Shown: one piece after another, positions 38,340 to 50,000 of the stretch
Layout of the letters: each line of letters starts with the position of its first letter
Position numbering within the stretch: the first letter of the stretch is position 1
NCBI RefSeq assembly: GCF_003945595.2
Contig: NW_024104520.1
Coordinates: forward strand, 777,501-841,500
DNA length: 64,000 bases
Direction: 5' to 3'
Origin: Pipra filicauda
Lineage: Eukaryota; Chordata; Aves; Passeriformes; Pipridae
Made by a program: the position numbers and the translations under genes
Notes under the pieces: model-generated
Seen by the model: only the letters and a program-made list of their open reading frames with translations
Database searches by the model: none
Told to the model about the DNA's origin: nothing

Positions 38340-41315
38340 CACTGTGCACTGAACTCCTGCTCCATTCTGCATCAAGCTCAGCACAGCTTTTAAGCACATG
38401 CTTGAGATCCTAAAAAAGAAAAAGCTTGAGCTCATCATATTTTCTCTGAGTTGGAACTGCAGTGCCTCGTCTTGAATTGCTGAAGCTGACAGAGGCTCTG
38501 TCACTATTTTCAATAGAGGCAAGATTGGTTCTACCCATGTTACAATTTTAAACCATCATCTTCCATCAGAGTTCAGCTGGTAGTCAAACAACTTATACTA
38601 GGTGAATGATCAGCCTATAACCAGACAGGGCTTAGTAAGTAGAGTACTCTAGCGAACCTCAACCTGTACCCAAAAGGACAATTAAAAGAGGAAGAGAGAA
38701 AACTACCCCAAACTGCTCTTAAGCTGTGAATTTCTCTGCTGACTTTTGACAGACTGAAAAAAAAATTCTCCAAGCAATGGGTGGAGCAATGGAGGTTTTG
38801 CCCTGAACATTTTAAACATATTTATCCAAATAGGACTAAGAGATGGAAAAATAATAGGAAAGACACTGAAGCTCAGCGGGGACAGCTGCTTTTCTGAAGA
38901 GTCCTGGCCCACTTCCAGAGACTGTTTATGCACTTTTAATTCTTCAACCTCATTTGTCCCCTTGATCTTGCACTCTTAGCTTGCAGTGGCGATTCTGAAA
39001 GAGGCTCAGGAAGTGGCGACTTCAAAAATAGTCCCGAGCACATTGGTCAGAGCATTTTCTGGGGAAGTGAGAGTCAAGTGCCACCATTATCATCCACTTG
39101 TGAAGCCAGAAGGCAAAAAGCTGAGTGTTTATCTCCAGGGTAAAGTTGTCAACTAGATTATGATGAACAGATGGACAAGACAACAACTCTTTCTGTTCAT
39201 CTTTCAAAATAAAATCTAAGCTGTCTTTGTTCACGTCGGGAATGGTATGAATATGCTTGAATGAATCAGGCTCCCTCCCAAAAAAACCAGAAGTGTTGGT
39301 ACTTTCCTGTTTACAAGCACATCACTGTAGGGCTTGGGCATCCAGAAGCTCAACACGCAACAGCCACTCAGGCCAATCAACAGGGCTGGTACTTCAAAGA
39401 GCTGTCCCAGAGAGTTGTACCTTAATTTGTTATAAACAGTAGCACTAAGGAAAACCTGTTCAGGAGCACAAGGGACAGCTCTTGGTGAAAAATAAAAATC
39501 CTAGCTCTGCTGGGACAAGACAGCTGATAGTCTGAACTGTTGTCTTGAGGCCAACTGCCTAAATGGCACCTCAGTCCATTTTTAGGCCCTGTCACAGGGG
39601 ATGAAGTGTGGGCTTCACCACACAGGACATCGTGCAGTGGCAGCGCTCTGCTAGTGCTGTTGGGGGAACACAGGTCTTTTGAATTTCACCACTGGTTACC
39701 AGAGCAGGCCCGAGAGAAAGAAACAGAGAAAGGACACAACTCAGATGAACTAAGTACCCACAAAAAATATAAAACTTATTATGGCAGTCTATTATTTTAG
39801 AAAGAGTCCCTTTGATTAAGTATTATTCAAGCTACTCTTCCACTTGAAATCACCATGAAAACATTATTATATCTGTTGAAGCATGACAAACTCATTTTTA
39901 AGTCTACTGTGCATTACATTCACTGTGTATGTATCACAGTAAACATGGGTATTCAGGAAACACCATGTCTTTCAGCTTGTCAGCAACTTATACAGACACA
40001 TTTTCAAGTGAAATCTATTTCCGTGGACAGCTTTTCTCACAGAAGTTCCTTGCGTATTAGTACCCATGCACACACATATGGATTCATACACAAACTCTTA
40101 TGTGCATGTAGGTCCTGCAAAAGTGGTTAAAAACTTTAAAAACACTCCCATTAATCTTTAACCTATTAATATTATTCCTAATACAAAACTCAGACCTGTT
40201 CTGAAAAAGCCTTAAAACAAAATTCATATTTTAAGAATATGAATATTTCAAGAGGCAAAGATGTAAATAAAAGTAGTAATGCATTCTAGAAGATATTTCT
40301 ATTTTAAAAAGTGTTCTGATTGTCTACTGGAAACACTTGCCAAAAGTACAGATGTTTATATTTCATTGTGGAGAGGTTTTGTTTGCAGTTTTTCTATGTC
40401 GTTTTGGATTTTTTTTTTTTTTACATAGGTATTTCTAGATGCTTATGCCACACCACCAAAACCAGAACTTTTGTACTCCCAGACTTTTCCAGTCAGGCAA
40501 TTACCAGTGCAGTATTAGCATTCACTTTGATGTTAAAAATACATTTAAAATGTTTCACAATCATATTTTCTACAAGGAAACCAAACTTAATACACAGAGA
40601 ATGAAGACATCACTATTAGACACTTATTAAGTGAAAGAGTACTCAATGTGGTTCACTTAAAAAGCCATAAAATAAGAAACGCTTTTAATCCAGTAGATGG
40701 TAAGGGCAAAAATGTAAGGGCATTTCCTACAAAATTACAGTATTAGCCATGTGTAAGAAGAGACTGAACTACAGCATTGTGGGTTTCCCTTTAACAGACC
40801 ACACTAAGTCTGCAAAATTACCAAACACGGAGCTGGTCTTAATGCACAGGCCATTATATGCAACTTCCAGACTTGAGAGAAGTTTAGAATGGAATAAAGA
40901 CAATAGAACTGGTCAACCCATCACAACATAACCACTAAAGCAGACTTTTGAAGAAACCTGGAAATATTTAGCACTCAGCTGTAACTGTATTTGAAATATC
41001 AGTAGTTGCCCAGTTTCACCCTCTCCTTTTGTTCTTCTGAAGGGTTTAGCACAAAGTTCTGAATCACAAAATAACTTTGCACAAGGTACATGTTTTAAAA
41101 GCACAGAAGTCACGGCAATCAAAATGTGTGAGGGTCAAAAGAAATAGATTAGGTATGCTGAGAAGACAGTTATATTTAAAAATCGTACCTTAACTTCCCT
41201 TTAAGACATCACGTATTTCTCAGCAAAATTCTTGATCTGCATTTCTGAGACTTCAAATCCCTTAAGTATCTTCTTGTTTTGCAGGTTCAAAAAAGGATCC
41301 ATTTCACACAAAAAT

Positions 41316-41321
41316 TTTATT
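41316..41321 (-). terminator. N4BP2: Proximal poly(A) signal AATAAA
   Basis: The minus strand reads CCAATAAAATTTTTGTG about 175 bases past the stop codon. It is a candidate for a short-UTR form of N4BP2. The motif matches exactly, but AATAAA is frequent in AT-rich DNA. Confidence 0.35.
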
Positions 41322-41494
41322 GGAAACATTATGACAAAACCACTTACTGTAAATTGAAATAATTTCTAATAAAATATCATCCTTTAAAACAGATTACAAA
41401 ATACTAGTACAGTTGTTCAAAACATCGGTCTTTTTTCTGTAATCTGGATGTAATCACACACCTCAGTTTCTATATTCCTCTTCTCCACAACTCC

Positions 41495-41540
41495 TCAAAT
41501 GAGCATGACTTTCAGGCAGCCTGGTTTTATTTCTGTGAAC
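41495..41540 (-). CDS. N4BP2: N4BP2 last coding exon: end of SMR domain and stop codon
   Basis: The acceptor TTTTATAG completes an Arg codon (AG|G), then come [14 protein letters not shown] and TGA at 41495-41497. The sequence is the final strand of the SMR domain (family pattern [10 protein letters not shown]). An AATAAA is embedded in the codons for E-I-K (GAAATAAAA). Confidence 0.95.
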
Positions 41541-43974
41541 CTATAAAACAAGAGAAAATGAAGCTTCACCATGAGAGCTATGTGCAATGCCATCTCCTTC
41601 AATCTTCAAACATATGGAAAGTGGTAAGGTTCTCAGTCAAGGATACGTGCATGTGAGTCAAGAAATCAGCACTATGTCCTCGGATGTGACAGTAAAGGAG
41701 GATTTTACAGAATCTGGAGATGCAAAGAGCTGGAAATAGCAGAAACTAAGATAAAAATTTAAGAAAAAGCTGCCCAGTATTCTTGGTTATATTCATTCTG
41801 CTCCTCTATTCCTGCTCCCCATTCACTCCCTCTTCTTTAAAAATGGATTTTAACTCTTGTATTCTGTAGAAGGTAAGAAGGAACTGGGGACAGAAGTCTA
41901 TGTTATTTTTGAGTCACCTTCACAAAGTGCTCTAGAGAAAAAGCAGCAAACACACTGATGCTGGCCCAGACTTGCTAAATTGCTATCCCCCATAAACTGA
42001 GCACTAAGGCAGGTATTGAGAACCAATAAAAAGCAGGATTAACAACTTTTCACAGTAAAGACAGCAACCTTGAATGGAAATATGTAATTGAACTATCTCA
42101 GAGGAAAGGATCTAACATGTAACAGGTGCCCTGTATAAAGTGCTATTGTGTCACACGATCGCACTGGATTTGTGAAACAGCAAATTTACTTTAATCTGAA
42201 ACAGCAGACCTGCCTTAATCTCTGTAGTTGCTTAATAGTATTCTAAAACTAACTTCAATTTTCAGTTAGTTAAATGTGGGTTGAGAAAAAAAATGTATCA
42301 TTAACAAAAATCTAAACTCACCTGAAGTTGTGGGTTGTGAGGTATCTGATAGCTGCTGGTCTGATGCGAGCAACTCCTCCCTGACTATGGCTTCCTCTTC
42401 CCGTGATAACAGTGAGATATGGTTTACCACCAGTCTGCTGGTGCTCTGTAACAGCAGGAATTGTAACAGTTAAAATTTTCCCTCAGCAGAGAGTTGGCAT
42501 TTAGTATATACCTTCAATGCATTCTTCTGAAAACTCTCACTACTGATTCAGAACCTTGCTTTGCCATGCTGGCTATGCATGTTTTATGTAAAAATAGCCA
42601 TTTTTCCCCTGTTCTAAAAAAGATACTCTGAAAAACAAACATAGTCAAGCTTTTTAAATCTAGATTGCTTGCAATATGCATGTTGTGATCATCACAAAAT
42701 CCTTCTAATTTCATAGCAGCTTTACTGTTTCTGTCATCTAATACTTAACTGGAATTTACATCCTGTGACATAAATTTAAATTGCAAAATTAAAAGAGGTG
42801 AGTGTAATTTCCTCAATTTTTAAGGGACACTATTGTTTCATATTGTATCTTAAATTAATGTGAATAAAGAAATATCATTTTATTGAATAAAGAAATTAAG
42901 AAGAAAGAAAATATAAATCCAGCATTTTTGACATTTAAGTCACACTTATTTGGATTATTTTCTGCTATGCTGGAGCATGATCAACAGATCAAAACATTCC
43001 ATGAGCTGTATCTAGCCCTGATAACAAAAGAAATTGCTCTCTTCCCAGAGATAACTTCTGAACCTCGACTGATGAAGAGTTTGAAAAAGAGGAAAAAAAA
43101 TATATTAAACTGGATTCTCAAAACGAGCCAAGATTTGCCAGTTTGGAATTATCAGTTCTCATGACATCTTTCCTCAACTACTCCCTCTCTCTCGCATAAT
43201 TTTATTTAGGTTTTATATCAGTTTACTGCCAGCAAAAAGTTCCTAGTATTGACCTCTTTCCCATGTCCATACACTGAAATTAACTTTTTTTTTAGATTTA
43301 GGTGAATGGACTGCACAGAGAGCCACTACTATCAATTCCAGGACTCGTGATGTAAATGCAGTTCTGGAAATTTAGCTCTAAAAAGCATTAGGTTACAGCT
43401 TAAATTACACAAATATCATTGCAAGAATAGCACAACATAATGCAATTTATTGCATATTGAAAGAAAAGGATTATCTAAGGCCCCACTGAACACTTTTGTT
43501 TATACTCTGTGGAGTAGCAGATTCAAAAAATCAGGTTTGTGCAGTAGTATCTTGTGTAAGAAATACTTCTTATAAAAGCATTCCCAGTGTGCTTAAATTT
43601 ATAGGGTAAACTAGCAATGCAGAAAACGTATCTTTTTACAGCAAGTACACTCATGAAGTACTTGAACACTCCACTGGAAGAAAAAAAATGAACCCTCAAG
43701 CAAAATTGCAGAAAATGACAGGTCTGGAAGCAGCAGTATTCTGATCTCAAGAGATCCTGTCGACAAACTGATAGAAAAGTTTCTGAAAGATGGCTCAACT
43801 CACACACTTTCATGTAAAAGTTGAAGTCAATATAATCATTGTGGTTAGAATTCCAACATAATAATTTTTCTTTAAAGATTAAGAAAGCAACATAGTCCTG
43901 ACAAAGTAATGCAAAGATGACACAAATGTTTGCATTATCACCTCGGTCAAAAATGTCAAGAAGGACAGACCATA

Positions 43975-44040
<66 letters not shown>

Positions 44041-47000
44041 TAAAACAGAAGAAAGATTTTCAAAGAAGTACGGGGGTTGGGAGTAGGGTGCAAGACAGAA
44101 AAAAGCAAGAATCATTGTCATGTCAAAGAAAAACAAACCATGGGTACTTTGAAAATAAGACAGCACAAAGCCTAGTTGTTTTTAACACACATTATTAAAT
44201 TAAATTATTTCCCTCTAATATTGCCATGAATCATGATTTCTTAGTAGAAAAGGAGGAGAATAATTCTTAGGGAGTAAGAATTATTATCTAAACCCTACCT
44301 TCACTTTTTTCCTGCAGCACTCTGGACAACTGATTCACAGCTTCATCCACGTGGAGACCATGCAAATCCAACACATTCATAGGCAGCAAGGAAGAATTTA
44401 CTCTCTCAAAGATTTGCACAGCAGCAGCATGGTTGGCTTCCTTCATCTTCTGCTCGTGAAGGCGACTCTTTATTCATAAGCACAGTGACTATTACACACC
44501 AAGACATAATCTAAGCTCCACACTGGTCATTGGTTTCAAAATGATAGGACTGGCGGGGTGCTTTTAGCTCACGGTTTGAAGCAGTAAAATTTATAATTGC
44601 AACAGAACTTCTGCAAGAGGCTCAGTGAGACCTACTCAAAAGGAGACTTCATGAGACCTGTTCATAAGAAACTACTCAAAGCTGGCACAAAGAAGGAATT
44701 ATAACAAAAGCCTTACAAGGAAAAAAAAATGCCAGACAAGGCACATAACCATAAGGTCTTTACATAAGCTAAAAAGTTACACTCCATGCTGAGTTTCAGA
44801 TTTATTCTTATAACAGCAGATTTTTATTTTCTGCAAATATTTTGCTAAAATTGTAATGAAACAATGTCACAGAAACTGCCCAATAGTTAAGGAAAAACCT
44901 GTTGACTGTTATATTTGAGGTTAAGTCTTCAGAACGCATTCCCTAAATTTCAGACAAGCCAAGAGTAAACGCTCTTTTTTTTTTTAAATAGTTGCCTATT
45001 ATCTCTCCTAATACTTTTGACAGATCTTTTATGATTGACAAGGTCAATATAGCCCCTTCTGGAACGAGGGTCAAGAAGCAGTACAAAGTTAGTCATCTTA
45101 CAGAGTAAACAACTACCAACTACTTCCCATGAACCTTGCAGTGATAAAGTCTGAAAGATCAAAGCAACAAATTATGGCCTTGAAGATCTGCAGGCACAGT
45201 CTGAAAAGGAATGGAAGATTTAACTCCAGGTATTAGACTGACACGGGCTCAAGAGAACAAAAGTGACAGTCTGTCTTACACTTTATTAAAATGGATCATC
45301 TGAAGTGTATTAGTGTCAGAACCAAGACACCAGCTCTGTAACTCTCACTTGCAGAGGATTCTCAAGACAAAGGCCACCAAGCATAAAGTATTTTTCATGA
45401 TTAAAGGTAGCTTATTTGCCTTTTTATTACCTAAATGAAAGTGTATAATAAATGCATTTCCAGATTGTATTTCTTCATATGGCTAAGAACAGAACAAAAG
45501 AGAGGACTTGAAATTAGATTTCTATTAAAAATCATGGAGACCTTTGTTTAGAACTTCTAAAAGCTTCAAGAATGTATGAATAAAGAACATAAATTCATTA
45601 TAAAGACTGATAATCAGTATTTTCTACATGCACAGTAACAATTTAAACATTCAGAGATATACCATTTATGTGAGAGCTTTTTTAATAAGCAAATTCTAGT
45701 GATTTATTATTACATTTTTTTCTGTATAATGCAATTCATAGGTTAGAATTAAATGCCTCTCTAATGTGAATTCTTACCAAATTTTTATATGCTATTAGAT
45801 CAGGGAAAAACTGTTGCCTTTGAAGACATTTGTAACAGAATTTTTAAGAGTGGTGTGAATAGAAGGGTCTCCTGTGAAGGCACTAAGTGTACAGGAACGT
45901 TGGTTACAAGAACAGTTGATAATTAAAATCAAGAATATGATCAACTGCAATGATCAGCAGTAATCAAACTGGTACATACAGAGAAATGTGGCTGAACAAG
46001 ACCAGAGAGCCTGTGCTCCAAGGCCAGAGCACACAAGACTAATCAGCAGCAGATCTACATGCCAAAACCAGATGAATTGTGAAAAGCCTGACATGCCACA
46101 CCTCCTTTATCCCAACCCAAGACAGACTGTAGCCATAAAGACAGACAAAATGAAGAAGCAGACAGCAGGCAGCAATCTTGCCCAAGATTTATGGTGGATG
46201 AAGCAAGCGTGATTCTGTGGCAAAAGATCACATCTTAATACCTGTCTGACTCCTAAAAAGTACAAAAAACTAAAAACAGTTCAGCACCAATTAAGAGGAA
46301 CCCAAGAGACATACAGAGGATTCAAAAATTGATGTTTGTTGCAGTACATGTCATACTCCAGTGAACCTGGCCAGATTGCATGGACACAAATTTTGGTGCT
46401 TACAAGTTTGTGGATGTGAGAGAGATCTAGGACAACAGAACATATGTGACTAAGCACTAAGTATCACCTTTCATGAGGTCTCACAGTGAATTTGGTTACG
46501 TAGCTTCCTGTGCCAGTATCAATTCTATGAAAGGGAGTTTACTTGTGATTGTCCCTATAACAATTACACAGGGAACAGTAACTGAGCAAATGTGTCAACT
46601 CTAGTAGGCACAATGTTTTCCTTATCACTGCCAATTCAGTATTTAAGTACCTCCCTAAATTCAGACAAAAAGCACAATATTTAAGTTTACCTGATGTGCA
46701 TAAAATGCTGCCACAGGCTTCATACCCATCCGATAGGCCTCCCCAGCCTTTTTCAAACATTCTTTTCTCTTTTGCTGGTGACAAAAAGCTTCTGCTCTTA
46801 AATCATCATATTGTGGATACTCAAAGTCTTGAAATACTTCACTCAAAGGATCATCCTCTTCCTTACATTTTTTTGCCTGTAGGAATTTGCAATGTTGAAC
46901 GTAAGTATGCATTGTAGGGTGTTTTCATTAACATAGCTCTGGATATCCTTATAAGTACTATTTAAAAAAAAATAAAAATACCTTCTTCTCCCGGTTTTTT

Positions 47001-50000
47001 GCACTGTAGGAAGTAACAATTTCATTTTGCTGAACATTTTCTTGAGCTATAACTGTTTTTACAGGATCTGCCTCCAGGACACAGTTCAGAAACTGTTCAG
47101 TTTGTTCTAAAGAGTAGCTGTAAAAGATAAGTAAAATCTGTGATCTCACTGTCAGAGACTGAAACAGTTAATGATTTACACATTCTAAGATCACCAAAAG
47201 ACTTTTGCAAACTGAAAAGAAGCAGATGCTCACCCAGCAAAGTCCACCCCTCCCTGAATACTGCCAAAGGACCTTCTGATCAGATAAGTGGGTGCCAGTG
47301 TCCCATATCCTGGGTGCAGATGCCGGTCTGAGGAAGGGAAGAGGCTAAGAAGAAGCAAGTCCTGCAAAGCAGGAAAATCCCTTTTATCATGCCAATGTCC
47401 TCATCTAGCCTGGGCTATGCATCTCAAATGCTGGACCAGGACTGATGCTGGCACAATAAGCAGCTGCAGCTGTCTTCGGAGATGTCAGAGGCTCGTGGCA
47501 TGGTCCCGTGACACTATCCATTCTAAAACTCCCCACCTCAGGGAGGTACAAGGCATTCCCACCTGAGCTGGAAGTGTATAATAACTGATAACATTTTTGA
47601 GTTGTGGGGGGGGGTTCCCCCAACCCCAATGGACCAAGACCACCACTTCAACCAACAGACATGGAAACTGCAATTACCAAGTTTCATCGCTGGACCCCGT
47701 GGGCAGTGACTATATACTTCTTTCCACCCTTATCCTTTCTTTCCCTTATGCATTTCCTTAAGTGTTACCTTTATGCTTTATTGCTATAGATATTATGCTT
47801 TAACAATGCTTTATTGACATAGATGCTTTAATACTGCTATGCTTTAATCTACAGATGCTTTAGTATTAACAATGCCATATTGCACAGATGCTCTAATATT
47901 GCCATGCTTTAACAGTGCTATATTGCTATGCTCTAATATTGCTTTACTGCTATAGATGCTTTAATATTACTATGCTTTAATAGTACTATATTGCTATGCT
48001 TTAATGTTGCTATACTGCTGTATAGATGATAACATACATACAGATGTTGTATTGCTGTAGAATGATAACACCCAACATGGCAACATACCTGTTCACTTTT
48101 GAAACAAAACTGTTCTAAAATAAACCCTACATATATATGTTTACCAACCCCGATTATTCAGTGCCCTTTCAGTCTAATCCATCTCAAGAGATTTATTCAT
48201 ACGCACCTGGGTTACCCTCCCATTTCTGGGGCGGGTCACAACACAAATATATAATAGGTGCTATATTTAACAAAAGGCATATTACAAACCTTGATATTGT
48301 TACAGAAATAGACTACATTGGAAATAAAGCACTGGAATGGAATATTCCACTGGAACAGAATATTCCACCTTATTGCAAAAAGGCTTCCTGGCATTTCTGG
48401 TGTCAACATACATGCAATCTTGGTTGACTGAATCATAATTGAGGGGCACTTGAATATTAAAAGGAAAATGACATACTAAAGTAAATTGCATCCTACCTTG
48501 ATCAAAGAGACATAAGTAAATGCTGCTTTTTGGGTTGGATAAGATACTTTATCTTAAATCTTCTCTGGTCAGGGTTAGATAATACATACTAATTTAAAAC
48601 TAGCTCAGTTTTCTGAAACTCTTATGAAAGAAAATCCCTGTATTTTTAGTCAAGCTTCGTTATTAAATTTAATTAAATACTACATCAGTTGCCATCAGCT
48701 TTCTAATAAGCCCTCTTCTTTATTCTTGCTGTTCAGTAAGCTAACAATAAAAAGACTGATCAAGAGTAAAGACAGATTTTGGGAAATGCAACACTATGAA
48801 GAGAATTTAGAATGTGAAAAACAAGAGATGGTGAAATGTATGAGCTACAGAGATGGATGAAGGACATATTTTAAACAGGAAAGATTTTTATAACAACCTG
48901 GACAAGCAGAATGACTGAGAGGTAGGCATGCAAACCCATGTGTAGAGACAGACACTCAAATGGCTGAGGATAAAAAAATGACATTTCTTTCCAAAAAAAT
49001 TCAGTTCTCAGAAAAGTTCAGTTCTTGGATTTAAGAAGGTAGACATGTACCCCCAAAATATATTGCAAAAGAGAGAATGTCAGCAGGAAGAGATGGAGAG
49101 ATGGCTCATTCCTTCAGAGTTGCTGTAGTAGCCAGGAAAGTACTCACAGCTAACATCAGGTGATGGTACTTTTCCTCTTGGGCAGATGACATTTTAACTT
49201 ATTATTACCACACTCACTAATTTCTCCCACTTGATTTAAATCTCAGCTCTAGAGCAAATATGCAGTTACACTGACAATCAGCCAGTGGTCAATAGCCAGA
49301 GGCATTCTTCTCCCAGTGAAAGAAACTGTCTGTTCTCCCCCTCCACAAAAAAACAAACAAACAAACAAAAACAAGTCTACACTGAGAGGTTTTTATGCCC
49401 TTTTTGCCTTTAAGACTACCTAATTTTGCCTTTATTTAAATTACCAAAAAGTGTGCTAGTTTGTAAAAAGCCATTTTTTAGCAGTATCTTAACTCTTAAT
49501 ATTTAAGAAAGCAAATGTGCACTACAGAATGTTACTGAGTACCTTTTTCACAAAAACCTGTAAAGATTTCTTACTTGTTGTCCCTGAAGATATCCATTAA
49601 GAAACTTTGATTAATAGTTGGAAACATCTCAAAAAGTTGCTTCTCCTTTAGTTTAGCAGCACAGTCTTTTCTAGCTGTAGAAGGAACACGATTCTACCCA
49701 GAAGAAAAAAGAAAAATATTACAAGTTCTTGATTAGAAAAAAATATCATAACAGGGGAGCCAATCAACTTTACTGTTATTTGTTAAGATTTAAAAAAATA
49801 TCTACTCAGTTGGTATGCACCCACAGCAATGACAACATGCCAGTATCAGCCTGCCACACTGATCAGCATAAGGAAGGACAGGTGAGTTCTATTATACACC
49901 ACTGCAGTACTCTGCAATCATTTGAAGTTATGCAGCTGGAGCTCCCTCATAACTTGGAAAAAGTAAAAGGAGGATTTTTTAGGAGGAACTTAGGTTTTGG

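Larger units (their letters stand above)
37305..41494 (-). other. N4BP2: Probable long 3' UTR of N4BP2
   Basis: Downstream of the N4BP2 stop codon lie about 4.2 kb of AT-rich, repeat-poor sequence. It ends at a textbook minus-strand poly(A) signal, AATAAAG, followed by a GT/T-rich stretch. My recollection of a long N4BP2 3' UTR in mammals makes this plausible, but there is no transcript evidence here. A proximal signal at 41316-41321 would give a UTR of only about 0.2 kb, so alternative polyadenylation is possible. Confidence 0.45.

Noticed and set aside
42883..43164. 93-codon plus-strand frame rich in Lys and Leu in an N4BP2 intron
   Set aside because: No motif or splice context; AT-rich sequence readily gives Lys/Asn/Ile-rich frames of this length.
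43917..44198. Plus-strand frame with a long poly-Lys run, and the opposite frame with poly-Phe
   Set aside because: Both are direct translations of the 63-base A tract within an N4BP2 intron.
47604..47789. Plus-strand open frame beside a G(9) run in the LTR-like block
   Set aside because: Falls within the presumed LTR, no viral protein motif, and is created by a short stop-free interval.
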